Origin: Calamus simplicifolius
Lineage: Eukaryota; Streptophyta; Magnoliopsida; Arecales; Arecaceae
Reading direction: 5' to 3'
DNA length: 64,000 nucleotides
NCBI GenBank assembly: GCA_900491605.1
Contig: UESW01004079.1
Span: 869,328 to 933,327 of the forward strand
Each line of letters opens with the position of its first letter. The stretch's first letter is position 1. Of the stretch, positions 47,448-58,798 are shown piece after piece. The notes below the pieces were generated by a model. The model made no database searches. It was not told where the DNA came from and saw only the letters and a program-made list of their open reading frames with translations. A program made the position numbers and the translations under genes.

Positions 47448-47906
47448 CTTCAGGTTAAGACGTCGGCTGAAAGCCGAAGTGCGCAGGCCCCGATTAAAGC
47501 CAGGTGACTTTCAAATAGTCCCCAAAAAATTTCGTTCGGTTTGAAAATGAGCGCGCTGAACAAAAATCGTCGACGCACAAAAAAGGCACCTTCGGCGGTC
47601 CCCCTTTAAGGGCCCATTAAGCCCCGCGCGATCGGCCAAAAACCCTGAATAGAGCCAGGGGATTCCCCTCTGCTACTAAAGATCTTTGGGTAACAACCCT
47701 ATGACCCACCGATCAAAGCGTCTATATCAACGCACGAACCAATGGGGCTACTCCAACTCCCTAACTATTGAGCAGATAGCATGATCAAGACCAAAACTCT
47801 TAAAGAAGAGGATTACCCAAAATAAATCCATTTTTCATTCATCAAGAAAAAGGGATTACAAAAATGACAGAAAAAACATAAAAAGAAAGCAAAAAGAGGC
47901 CCTGGA
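47448..47906. other. Spacer in element B
   Basis: Unique sequence after the hairpin array. On the minus strand it is the 3' flank of the small gene at 47907-48209. Nothing else recognised. Confidence 0.5.
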
Positions 47907-48209
47907 TCATGGATCGGAGTCGCTCCCCGAAGCCAACAGGTCTTCCAAGCGCTCCGTGAGGTCGGCCACCTGCTGACTAAGCGAGGCAATCTCCTCCCTT
48001 TGCCGGTTTACCACCCGGCGCAGGGCCTCCACCTCATTGGTCGTCACGCCCATGTACTCCTCTACGACCCTCACAAGCTGCTGATTACTCGCGAGGGCCG
48101 ATGCCAGGCCCAGTCCGTCGACAGTGACGGAGGTACGCCTCCTCTCCGAGTGAAGCAGGCCGTTGAGTGAGGTGCGCAGCTCACTAGATGATCGCCCTTG
48201 AGAGGCCAT
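47907..48209 (-). CDS. Small coiled-coil protein, opposite-strand unit of element B
   Basis: 100 residues starting MASQGRSSSELR. The second half is a heptad-type coil (VEALRRVVNRQREEIASLSQ, then ADLTERLEDLL) with an acidic Ser/Asp tail. A TATAAATA box (48265-48258) lies about 50 bases before this ATG. An upstream in-frame ATG at 48260 would fall inside the TATA region, so I prefer 48209. I recognise no family. A structural or regulatory role in the element is possible but unproven. Confidence 0.55.
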   Translation of the reverse strand: MASQGRSSSELRTSLNGLLHSERRRTSVTVDGLGLASALASNQQLVRVVEEYMGVTTNEVEALRRVVNRQREEIASLSQQVADLTERLEDLLASGSDSDP

Positions 48210-48257
48210 TGTTTCAGGACTTAAACCGAGGGATGGCTGAGACCGATACCCCTCGGT

Positions 48258-48265
48258 CATATTTA
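48258..48265 (-). promoter_or_regulatory. TATA box of small opposite-strand gene
   Basis: TATAAATA on the minus strand, with a CACGTG-containing segment (48326-48333) upstream. Confidence 0.55.
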
Positions 48266-48689
48266 TACTCGCTGGACAGGTATCTCAATTGGTCGCGCCA
48301 TAGCCGCCGACCCATAAGAGCTTGCCACGTGTCGTCATTTCAATGCCTACAGAATCCAAAGTGTTGCGCCCTATCCCGAGCGAGATCGGTAAGTGCGAGC
48401 AGACTATTTGGGAATTCCCCCAAGCAAGACATTTTTCGATCTGCCGGCCCTCGCAATAAATGCCCTCAGCGCTTCCCCAAGCCTCCTAAATCTGGCCTCT
48501 TTTTCGGGAAGCGCAGAGGGAAGAAGTCCAGCATCCGGCCAATGACCTATCCCTTCGGGAAGAGTAGCGTCACCAATCAAAAAGCGTGACAATATACTGC
48601 TCGTACCGACCTGGCGCCCATCACCAAGCACCGCATAGACCTAGCACTATGGCTCACAATGACAACTGAATCGCTCCCTTGAGCCCAAA

Positions 48690-48960
48690 TCTCCGAACCT
48701 TGGCAGAGCCAAGCCAAATATCTCTGAACCTCGACTGGGCCGAGTGACAGATTCTCCGAACCTTGGCAGAGCCAAGCCAGATATCTCCGAACCTCGGCTG
48801 GGCCGAGTGACAGACCCTCCGAACCTTGGCAGAGCCAAGCCAAATATCTCCGAACCTCGGCTGGGCCGAGTGACAGATTCTTCGAACCTTGGTAGGGCCA
48901 AGCAAAAACTCTCCGAACCTCGGCTGGGCCGAGCAACAAATTCCCTGAACCACTACAGGA
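48690..48960 (+). repeat. Second hairpin array in element B, about four units
   Basis: Same architecture as 46432-47447, with variant loops: CTTGGC-AGA-GCCAAG and CTCGGC-TGG-GCCGAG, spacer ccaaatatctccgaac. It lies upstream of the small gene on the minus strand. Confidence 0.85.
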
Positions 48961-49229
48961 AAAAGCACAGATTCCCTGAACTTCGGCCAAACCGACCCAC
49001 GATAATTCGAGCTCCGATAATAGCGAAGCGCGAAAATACCAAGCTTCGGACCAAAGTAAGGAACGTATCTCGCCGAATGATCCCTGAACCGTCGCTCGCG
49101 AACCTCGATTAGTTCGGACAGCGTGGGATCCTCATCTAAGGACAAGCGGGATGCCTTCGTACCCACGAACAGCAACAACAACGAACTCGGCACAAAAAGA
49201 TAAAGATTGAGAAACAAAACAGAACTCTC

Positions 49230-50050
49230 TTTATTTATTGCCAATCAAGATCAGTTACAAATGCCTTAGAGGCGTTACAAGAGCATTGAAATGCATAAAA
49301 TAAAGAACAAGTACAAAATTCGGGCAACTGCTCCAAAGCAGACCTAGGCAACTGTGATGCTCCGGCATCCGACCGCCGAACCAGATAAGTCGCATCCAGT
49401 CAGCTCGAGCTGATAATAGCCGGGCGACATGGACCAATAGTCATGACTGGCTTCAGTTAATAACGATATCTCGGTGACCCAACCGAGATATCTGGATGGC
49501 CATCCCAGACCACCCAACCGAGGGACCCCTCGGTGAGCAGGTAGGAGGCCAGCGAACCCTGGCGTTGGAATGCTCTCCCAAACCGAGTGTGTACCGCCAC
49601 GCCTTGCCAAGTCTCAAGGACAAGGAGACGGCGGGTGACGCACTTTCTCCCTCTTCCCGTGTGGTAAAAGATTCCCCAGGCGGCTGAGCCCAGGAATCCG
49701 AATCGGGGAAGGAGGAGAAATTCAAGTGAGTCATGAGAGGCCTGCGTGCACTTCCTACCATGCGTTTCCGAAGGGAAACCGCAAAGGTCACACGGGAAGA
49801 GTATATGTGCGCTCTCGTGTGACCTCTGTGCCCCCTTTGTGCGCTCTCCATATGATCTCCGGGACTCATCCCCTAAGGGCGAGCCGTCCTTCGGCAGCTC
49901 CTTCGTCGCCCCAACTATCCGGAGGCAGGAGGCTTGCAAGAGAGAAGCTCAGTCCTCCCACTCCCAGAGAAACAAGCATGATGAAAGCTCTAGTGGAAAA
50001 GAAACTTTGGGGATGACCAAAACTGACCTCCATTTTCCCCTTTTTATAGG
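49230..50050 (-). other. Possible middle opposite-strand unit of element B
   Basis: TATAAAAAGGGG on the minus strand at about 50049 and an AATAAA at 49235-49230 bracket a region with competing frames, the longest 160 codons from 49939. DNA near 49780-49850 resembles element A near 8245-8300. I recognise no product and cannot choose a frame. Confidence 0.35.
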
Positions 50051-50487
50051 CAGAAATGAACCAAGGAAAAGCTACCCAAGCTGGAAGCCCCGAGATTCAA
50101 ACATCTGGCCCATGCCACCACGTGGCCCCTCAGGATAGACGCGGCGCCCTACTGCGCGCCAAGCCCATCGCCTGAATTGTGACGTATACGGAGATCTCCT
50201 CCTGATCCCAAATCATGGTCATTAAATACAGGAGATCGTCCACTAGCACTTCAAAAACTGGCAGGTTCAGGAGATCGTCCTTCGAAAATAACATCCTCCA
50301 ATGGTAAGCGGCTGCGTGCGCAGCACGATGAAACGACCTGCATGGGAAAAGAGCACCTTCTGGAAAGCTTTAAGTGCAGCTTTATGTTCTCCACAGCGCC
50401 GTACCACCAATTTTGGTAAAACAAAAACCGATTCGCCTGCAAAGCGGCAGGACGCTGACAGAATGGCAAAAAGCGCGAAAACCTACC

Positions 50488-50885
50488 TTACTCGTCGGCC
50501 CCAGCCGACCTATCTTTGCTCGTCGGCCCTAGCCGACCTATTTTTCTTGTTGGCCCTGGCCGACCTATTTTGCTTGTCGGCCCTAGCCGACCCATCTTTG
50601 CTTGTCGGCCCTAGCCGACCTATCTATGCTCGTTGGCCCCAGCCGACCTATCTTTGCCCATCGGCCCTAGCCGACCTATTTTGCTTGTCGGCCCTAGCCG
50701 ACCTATTTTGCGTGTCGGCCCTAACCGACCTATCTTTGCTCATCGGCCCCAGCCGACCTATCTTTGCCCATCGGCCCTAGCCGATCTATCTTGCTCGTCG
50801 GCCCTAGCCAACCTATCTTGATTGTCGGCCCAAGCCGACCTATCTTGATTGTCGGTCCAAGCTGACCTACTTTGCCAATCGGTCT
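50488..50885 (+). repeat. 28-bp hairpin tandem repeat, about 14 copies
   Basis: Unit GTCGGCCCTAGCCGAC plus ctatctttgctc. The stem GTCGGC/GCCGAC is kept in most copies; a few carry a wobble or single mismatch. Confidence 0.9.
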
Positions 50886-51126
50886 TAACCGTCCAGCTTT
50901 GTTTCTTGAGCCTTAATTAAGACATAAGCCGAACCGGATCGCCTATCGGTTCGCCAGTCAAGGCAATCTCCCCGCCTTGGGTTAAACCGATGCACTCCCT
51001 CAATCCCGAAACAAAAATGACCAAAAAGCATCAGCGAGCCATAAGTTGCTCGCGATTGAGGCAAAACCGGGCGGCAACAGGGCCGTACAAAGAAAAACAC
51101 TTAAATGAAAATAAAGGTTTCATCCA

Positions 51127-54100
51127 TTAAGAAGCGTCGGTCAGACTTTCAAGAAACAAAGTACAGAAGTGGCCTCTAAGGCCGGGAACCACATCGGTTT
51201 TGGAGGAAGTCTCGGTTACATCTGCGGAGGTGTGACTAGACTCGCCCTTCTCTAATACCTTTGCCCCTTCAGCGGCAGTTCGCGACCGTCCCTCAGAAGC
51301 TGCGGCTTCGCCGAAACCTGGGACAGCACTAGGGTCAGTGTCGGAGACGTCGACATATTCGTCCTCTTCTTCTCCTTCGGACTCACCCTCATCAGGAGTT
51401 TCAGCGTCCAGAAAAGAGAGATCCCATTCTGGATGCTCGCTGGATATCTTCTCTTTGCATTCCTGCAGCCCAAGTTGGAAGGCGTCAACACCGATAGCAT
51501 CCTGCCTCCCCTTGAGTATGGCGAGCTGCGTGTTGGCCTTAGCAGCCCGTTTCTCAGCCTCTGCAACTTGGGCCCGCAGAATGATATTTTGCTCCTCGAA
51601 CTCGCCGGCCCGCGTCTCGAATTCTAAGCTCTTATTGCGGTTGGACACAAGCTCGCCTTGAAGAGCCCGAACCTCCAACTCCAACTTCGCCATCTGAGAA
51701 AGCCAAAGTTAGTCGGCATCACAAGAAACCAGTAGAAGAAGCTAAAAAAGGGGGGGGGGGGGGGGAAAATGAGATCGTACCTCCTCCTCTCGTCTAGCCA
51801 ACCTCTTGGCCAACTCCTCAGCTCACCCCTGGCTCTTGTTCTGTCAGCCCCGACCAGCTCGACTCTCTCCTGCAGATTGTTGATCCTCGACTGTTTGGCT
51901 CCGATTTCCTCCCGGGCTTGGGACAACTCGTTGCTCACCCGAGCTATTGTCCCTTGGTGCCATTTAGCGCCCTCCCTCAAGTGAGTGATTTCGCCATCGC
52001 GCCGGTTCAGCTTCTCCTCCACTTCGCCAAGCATTCTGGCCAGGCGCTTCCTTTCGTCGGCAGCTTCCCTTCCCAGCCGACCCAAACTTTCACTATGTTC
52101 CCGCCGCATCGCCACCACCTCCGCAGAATGTTTCGATTCGATTCTGGCCAGCTCCAAGCACGCGTTGTCATTCTTCGCCAGGAGTTCCTGCAACTCCTCC
52201 ACCCTACGCTTTTGCTTGGACACCTCGGCCAGGGCGACCTGGTGTGCCGCCCTTATTCTCTTCAAGCTCCTATCACTCATATCCATAAGCTCTTCGAACT
52301 TCTCAGACACCTTCAATCGTGATAGAAGCTCGGCATTGTCCCTCCTGGCCTGAATGCTGGCCCCCGTCGCCAGACTCAAACGCCAGCACATCGCCCGAGA
52401 AAACAAAATGCTCTGCGAGACAAAAGATGAATAAAACCCACGATGGGGTCACTCAGGAAACATCTACCGCACAAAAGAAATAACTTACCCGCGAGGCATA
52501 GGCCCGAGTCATCCTCATCAGGGTCGTATTGTCGATGTCGGGAAGGAGATGGACACTTTCGGCCACGCCTTGCTGACCGAACGCGGCATCGACCAGCTCC
52601 AAGTCTGCAAACTTGTCCGCCGAAGGATCTGCACCCGGATGCAAGGCCGACCTCATTAAGGCGGAAAACGCCTCCTCAACACTAGCGTTCAAACTACTGG
52701 GCTGACCGTCCCAGCCTGAGGGACCGACCTGGGCGACCTCCGTTTGAGAGGCCCCCAACTTCCCAGCCTCCTCTATCAAGGCCCTGGCTTGGACTTCTTC
52801 GGATAATTCGGCTAGCCCAAGCGCCAGCCTCCCTAAAATCTTTTTCGAGGGAGCTCCCAATACGGGACTCCCACCTTTCTGCGTCCCCTCCTCCGACGCA
52901 CCTTTCCCGGTTACCACCATCTGTGTCTCTGCCACAGGGCCCCCCGGGGTCTCGGCCCGTCCTACCACTTGCGCCTCCTCTGCAGACTCCACTGAAGCCT
53001 CTATCCGGCCCGCCTCCTGAACTACCGCGAGCGACCCGGCTTCACTACTACCAGACTCCCCTGTGGAGAGACCAAGAGGGAGCTCCCCCTGAACCTCCTT
53101 GGCTGCAGCTGTCCCTTCCCCCTCTCCCGCTGGAGCCGGTGGTGATCCCACGGGGATGGAAGGCCCCACAGAAACGACCGCCTTCGCCAGATCCATTGTT
53201 AGTTCCTCTTTCATAGGGGACGCGGTTGGGCGAACCAACGGAGCCTCGTCTGAGCTATCCGATATCTCTAACACGGGAGGACAAGGGATCGTAGCTTCTC
53301 TCTCCAAACCCTCCTTCGCCCCCGGCGCTCCTGTCGCAACCGCTCCGGTGTCCGATGGGCTTCTTGCGGAGGTATGGGCCCTTTTCTCGGGCCTCCCGCT
53401 ATCCGCGCCACTGTTCTCCCCGGGGCGCTTTCCTCTCTTCCTCTTGGAGAGGCTCGACAAAGCCGACCTCTTGGCTGAAAGAACGAAACATACACGATCA
53501 GATCCAAACGCATTCATCGAGGGAACACACAGCGAAAAATTTAAAAAAGGAAGAACTCACCTTGCGGGTCCAGGGGGCTGAGCCCAGCTGCGAAGAGGGC
53601 CCCCTCTGATAGCAGGTCGTTAGCCGAAAACACTCGGCCATTGCGAAGGATGTCCAAATCCCTCTCCTCCTGCGCTGACAAAACTGGATGCGTCTCTGCA
53701 TCCCTAGCAAAGTTTCCCCATTTCTGAGGGAAGCCGGATCCAATGTTCCCCTCTGCGATAACGAACCGGCTCTTCCATCCCTTGATGGAAGATGGCTTAT
53801 CCACAATAACATTGAAGGACCTCCGGGGTCCGATGTATGGCCATTCTGATTTCCTCCCAGGTATCAGATGGTAGCAGGCACGAAAAAGGGGAAGAGTGGC
53901 GACAATCTGAATTTGGTGGCACATCGAGATGAATCCGATGATGCTCCGCCAACTGTTTGGGGCCACCATCACCGGGCAGATGTTGTAGTGGGTCATTATC
54001 TCCTTCACCAAAGGATGGAGAGGGAAACGAAAGCCTGCCTTCAAACTGTCTTCATAAATGAAGACCCCAGACTTCAGATCTCGCGAGACCCTATCTCCAG

Positions 54101-54209
54101 ACTCCGGCACCCGCAGAACCACATCTGAGGGCATGCCATACCATTGGTGGATCCTCCCCAAATCCTCAGCTACAATCTCCGAAACCACATCCTCGGGGGT
54201 CATCGCCAT
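51127..54209 (-). CDS. Opposite-strand spliced gene of element B: Transposase_28-type / coiled-coil protein
   Basis: Exons on the minus strand: 54209-53561, 53474-52489, 52412-51781, 51693-51127. All introns are GT-AG (GTGAGT, GTAAGT, GTACGA donors; TTTCAG, CTCGCAG, TTCTCAG acceptors), and phases join in frame. Order: a Transposase_28-type domain (FPLHPLVKEIMTHY, PNSWRSIIGF, SIKGWKSRF), a Ser/Pro/Glu-rich linker, a long coiled coil (RRVEELQELL, REHSESLGRLGREA) and an acidic tail (EGESEGEEEDEYVD). About 940 residues. One missing base near 51830 in exon 3 breaks the frame. The ATG at 54209 (MAMTPED) fits A and the TATA box. The biochemical function is not known. Confidence 0.78.
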
Positions 54210-54310
54210 CTCGATTGAAGAAGAACACCAGGCGAAACGACGAGCGTCGAGAAGGAAGAAAGGCCAAACTCTTCGAAAAACAAGATGAGAGGACGCTGCG
54301 AACATGCATG

Positions 54311-54318
54311 TATATATA
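54311..54318 (-). promoter_or_regulatory. TATA box of the opposite-strand spliced gene
   Basis: TATATATA about 100 bases before the ATG at 54209. Confidence 0.55.
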
Positions 54319-54601
54319 CAGTGCGTTTATCGCCTTGCTTCCCCACTAAGGAAGCCGCCTTGAGAAGACGGGGCGTCCCGCCCGAGGCGTTCGAAACCGC
54401 CTCGACAAACGCCCGATCGTTCGGGATTCGCGACGTGGAGCATTCCCAACCGTCACTTTTGAGGGAGCCTTACCCCCGAAGGCACCATGACCCTGACGCA
54501 TTAATTAGGGCATCATTGCACGGACTGTCCAAACTAAAACATCCCATCCGGGATGTGCCGCTCGGACTTATACTCCCTATGCCCGAACCTACGCTTCGAA
54601 C

Positions 54602-54616
54602 TAGGGAGTGGAGGGC
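54602..54616 (+). other. Polypurine tract of element B
   Basis: agggagtggagggca, three bases before the right LTR. Homologous to the tract of element A. Confidence 0.8.
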
Positions 54617-54619
54617 ATG

Positions 54620-55707
54620 TGTTGGGGGGTAAAATCGATATTGCATTAATATCCGTGCGAGGCGGCTAAGGCCGACCCCCTCCGGGCTTCCATAGCTCGG
54701 CTCCTTCCAGGCTTCCATAGCTCGGCCCTCCTGGGCTTCCCTAGCTCGGCCCTTCCGGGCTTCCGTAGCTCGGCCCTCCCGGGCTTCCGTAGCTCGGCCC
54801 TTCCGGGCTTCCATAGCTCCCCTTCCGGGCTTCCATAGCTCGGCTCCTTCCGGGCTTCCATAGCTCGGCCCTCCCGGGCTTCCCTAGCTCGGCCCTTCCG
54901 GGCTTCCCTAGCTCGGCCCTCCCGGGCTTCCGTAGCTCGGCTCCTCCGGGCTTCCATAGCTCGGTCCTTCCGGGCTTCCCTAGCTCGGCCCTCCCGGGCT
55001 TCCATAGCTTGGCTCCTTCCCGGGCTCTCGCAGCTCGCTTCCCCCTAAGTCACCATGGCCCGGCTACGTCAAATGATCCACAATCCAATACCCACCTCTG
55101 CGGAACCTGACGCGGGAGAGCCCAGGTTCACCATAACGACATCCTAGAGAAGGAATCATGTCGAAACATGGCCTAGGACCTATCAAACTACCACAGGCCT
55201 ACTCAGCCAGATCTCAGTCATCGAGAAGCTCTCCTGGCCGTCGATCCCCTAACAAATAGGATACGGATTTTAACGGCCCCACAACGGCCTGATTCTATCC
55301 ACCTCCGCATCCTAACAACCTCTGAACCTTCCAGAAGACGCTCAAGACACAGGTGACAGCCTATAACTACCACACTGGCAGATTCCCTTAGGTACGCATA
55401 CGCACGCGCTCTCTTGGACGCACACTCATACGTGCGCTCTCACTCTCCTGCCCTCATGCCGGCAGCTCGTCGGTGCTCTTGCCTTCCAGAGCTCCCGATT
55501 GGCCGCCCCCGGAGAGGCCTCCCGGAGAGATCCACCTCCCCATTATCTTGTTGATCGCCGATTTCTTCTCTACTGACTTGAGCGTCGGAGGTCTTCCGCG
55601 GAGGGCCACCTCTAACGCCTCTCGCGCAAGGACTTTTTGTGCAGGTCCGCCCCCTCTCCCTGGAGATCGACCGCGCCCAAGTTGGAGGACGGATCCCGGC
55701 GACAACA
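54620..55707 (+). repeat. 3' LTR of element B
   Basis: 1088 bp copy of the left LTR, with a shorter 24-bp array (54672-55035) and end CGACAACA followed by acatt. Confidence 0.93.
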
Positions 55708-55712
55708 ACATT

Positions 55713-56022
55713 TATGATGCGGGACCTATGAGCAGACCTTTCGGCATGAGAGAATGCGTGGTCAAATCACCGCACCCATAGCCCATTTTGCATCGGAAGC
55801 GGTATGCAAAAAGTTTTTCAATATACAATCCACTAAAGAAGGAGTCAATCGGGGATAGAAGTGGACTCATGCTAGCCCATCGCCCTACTTGATTGGGTTG
55901 GATTATGGGCTTAGTCCCAAGAGAAAAGTCTTGCTCTGGTGCAGCAAGTGGGCACCCAATCCGTGCGTCCATGCCATCGCACGTGCCAAGCGCGCTAAGG
56001 CCTAATCCATGCGCTCGGTACC
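55713..56022. other. Intergenic, no gene supported
   Basis: Mixed sequence between the right target duplication of B and a palindromic hairpin. Frames are short and unrecognised. Confidence 0.5.
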
Positions 56023-56113
56023 CGCTTGCTGTACCGAAGGGTGATACAACAAGTCTTTTTTTAATTCTAAATTAGGAAAAGACTTGTTATATCGTCCTTC
56101 GATGTAGCAAGTG
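56023..56113. repeat. Imperfect palindrome, 44-bp arms, short loop
   Basis: The left arm (56023-56066) and right arm (56070-56113) are inverted copies with about eight mismatches, including an uninterrupted AACAAGTCTTTT match. The loop is only about 3 nt. It could be a small foldback element or a transcribed hairpin. Confidence 0.75.
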
Positions 56114-56688
56114 CATATCGATCGTACGAATTTACTGTCTGCTCATGAGCACACATGTAATGGTCCAATGAGCCTTGCCATGCACTTTCAATCCACATGA
56201 TCAATGCTCATTTATTATACCAAAGAATGGTACAGTAAAATTTTTTCACCGAGTTAGCTCAGATCGTATTTGGGCTAAAGCTAAAAACAAATTCTTATTA
56301 GGGGCTCATGTTGTCACTTAACCCGAGCCTCAGCAGTGCAAAGCCCGAGCCCACCGAAAGTCTAAAATATTAAGTAATATGCTGGATTTTCTTTCAACAA
56401 GTGAGAAGTGCTCGTCATAAAAAATCTTTTGGAGCGGTCAAGTGCGGTTATTTAAGATATTATTTTGTTATAAGAGTATTTAAAAATTAGAAATTAAGGT
56501 TTTATTTGAGTTGATTGAACATTAAAGAGATTATTTTTCAGTGGTTACATGAAATAGTTGCGGATCAACGGCTATTCTAAACACGCGTTAGTTCCGTTGG
56601 CTCTTTTGTGAGTCTAAACGAGGGTCGATATCATTAGGCTTCAAGCTAGGTTTTTGTTTTTAAGCTCTGAATCAAACTTGAATCTAAT
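56114..56688. other. Intergenic, AT-rich
   Basis: No gene or repeat with clear ends. A short ataccaaagaatggtaca motif near 56217 is a weak palindrome. Confidence 0.45.
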
Positions 56689-57071
56689 GCTCTGTTTGGA
56701 TGAAGAGAAAAGTGGAAGAAAAAAAAATTGAAAGGAAAGAAAATGAAAGGAAAGAAAATTAAAAAAAAATATTTTCTCTCCTTCTGTTTGGATGAGTGAG
56801 AAAAATAAAAAGGAAAGAAAAGTTGATAATTTACAATGAGAATAATATCCTTATTATATATTATAAAAAATGCATTCGTTGTTTTTTTGAAAAAGTCAAT
56901 ATTGAAATGAAAAATTAAAAAAAAAAGTATTTTTGAGTTTTTTCTTCGAAATCTCTCCGTCATTTTTTTTCTTTATTTTTTTTTTTTTTTTTTTTTTTTC
57001 AACTTTTTTCTTCATTCAAATTAAATTTTTTTTTTTTTTTTCTTCTAATTTTCTTTCCATCCAAACGAGGG
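56689..57071. mobile_element. AT-rich MITE-like element
   Basis: It starts gctctgtttggatgaagaga and ends with the near-complement tttccatccaaacgaggg. The interior is homopolymer-rich. Related ends to 25003-25326. TAA/TTA bases flank it, but the duplication is not exact. Confidence 0.5.
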
Positions 57072-57108
57072 TTAGGACGTGGGCCGGCCGGGTCGACTGT
57101 TTGTTACG

Positions 57109-57118
57109 CGCCACGTGG
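57109..57118 (+). promoter_or_regulatory. G-box-like element
   Basis: gccacgtgga contains CACGTG, about 125 bases before the ATG at 57239, in a GC-richer segment that looks like a promoter or 5' leader. Confidence 0.35.
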
Positions 57119-57238
57119 AAGAATAGGTGTCCGCCGCTCAACCGCCTAACTACCTCCGAGTTCTCTGCATCGCCGAAAAAGCCGACTTCCCGCGCCTTCT
57201 TGGGGAAGGACCGTCTTGGGTATCGGAAGTCGAGCCGG

Positions 57239-57419
57239 ATGGAGAGGGAGGGAAGGCTGGGAGTTCGAAGGAAGCCGACCAGGAGGTCGAGGAGCCGAGG
57301 ATTCGTTAAGGCAGTGGCGGATTACCTCGTCTCCGATTCGTACATGTACGCCCCTCTGATCGATTCGCCGTCTCTGGATTCTTCCCCTTCCGCTGCCAAC
57401 GCCTCTCCTTCCACCGCAG
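57239..57419 (+). CDS. Putative first exon of an unrecognised gene
   Basis: The ATG opens a 60-codon frame with a basic start (RRKPTRRSRSRG), then FVKAVADYLVSDSYMYAPLI and a Ser/Pro/Ala tail, ending at CGCAG followed by GT (donor at 57420). GC-rich codon use contrasts with the AT-rich DNA after it. Basic N-termini followed by a short 'DYLxSDSYMYAPL' helix occur in small plant proteins of unknown function, but I cannot name the family. Later exons were not found. One reading frame over the donor continues to 57454. Confidence 0.45.
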
Positions 57420-58749
57420 GTCAGATCCTTTTTCTGATTTATTTATCAGCTTGACAGCGGTTTCTCCCGATAACTATTTCGACTTTCGAATGATTTCTTT
57501 TTATTCTTTTTGTTTTCTTGATTCTTTAGATATTGGATGGGAATGAGATCGACAATCGTAGCTTGTTTAGAAAAATTTTCAGCATCCGAACGATGACGCA
57601 AATATAGAATTTCTTGTTGGACGACGATCGGAGAGCTTAAGGTGCTGTGAAACTAGTTTGAGATATGGAGTACTTGCGTTAAATTTTTTGATCTGGTGAT
57701 TGGGTTGTGAAGAATAGTGTAGTATACATCTCCACATCAAGGAATTTTTTCGTTTTCTTTCTCCTTTTCTCCTTTAATTTTAATCATGGATAACTAGAAA
57801 ATGAAGAATGTTAATGCTTCTGGAAAAGAAATCGGCATGTGAAAAATGAATAGCGGGATCGTGGAATATGCGTTTTGGAATCATGGGGTATTTGTTTTAA
57901 GGGAGATTTCTGGTTAGACCATAGTGAGCTTGTGGTTCATTGTACGTGAGATACAACAACATAGCTAGTGTTCTTCTAATGTGACCAAGAGTGGGTCAGA
58001 TCTGAGCGTGTGGGAATAGGAGGTGATTTTATTTTTTCTGTCCATGATTGGAAGTTTTACTGCTTGCTTAGGTTTCCTAGTGCTTCTTGAGGTCTGTATA
58101 AATATTTTTCTACTCATACCTTTTTTTGCTGGGTCTGTGTTTCTTTGCTGAATGGTCTTCTTCTTCAATTCCTTGTGCATTGTGGCCCTTTGTTTGGTAC
58201 ACTTTTCCTTTCTCCCCCTGTATAAGCCTCGCACCATATTACTTTAGTTCCAATTAGTTATAACCTTAATTGGATAGGCAATACTAGCTCAATTTTTGTC
58301 TTCTATCTGCTCTGTTAATCTACTAGACTTGGCTAAAGTCAACATCTCTGTGTACTTGAGAACATCTTGATGCATTCCGTCTGTGTTTATGTGCATTTCT
58401 TAGAAGTATTTATGACTAATTTATGGTGTTGAAACCACTTATCAAACTGCATGTTGTTCCCAGTCTTGTTCTTATTTGTGAAACCAGTGAATGGTTCCTT
58501 CTGTCAAATCCAGTCCTTGCTCTTGCTCCTAGGTTCTGAGGTCCATGTCAGCTTGCCTTGGACCCATTGCTTCTTTTACTATAAAATATCATTAGCAATC
58601 ATCTCTATGGTAATGTAAAAACATCACTAAGTTACAAGGCTTCCGAAATTCTAGACTTAGTCTCTATGTAAGATAGAGAAAGTTGTAGAAGATAGGTCTT
58701 GATTTTTAGTGAAGGTTTATCTTAATTTTGCAAATTTATCTAGGATAGT

Positions 58750-58798
<49 letters not shown>

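Larger units (their letters stand above)
41015..55707 (+). mobile_element. Element B: 14.7-kb Tat-lineage Ty3/gypsy retrotransposon with opposite-strand genes
   Basis: LTRs 41015-42151 and 54620-55707, acatt duplications, PBS-like site, gag, rearranged pol, hairpin array, three apparent opposite-strand units and a polypurine tract. The gag-pol frame is broken many times, and protease plus the RT start are replaced by an LTR fragment and an inverted RT piece. It is therefore a structurally complete but defective copy. LTRs differ at roughly nine of the last 210 positions, so it is not brand new. Confidence 0.93.

Noticed and set aside
50488..50885. CRISPR-like regular repeats (also at 9228, 16785, 41067, 46432)
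   Set aside because: Units are contiguous minisatellite repeats without unique spacers, in a plant nuclear genome.
52923..53581. Plus-strand frames of 97 and 160 codons
   Set aside because: Opposite strand of exon 2 of the spliced gene in element B, whose splice phases and homology to A settle the strand.
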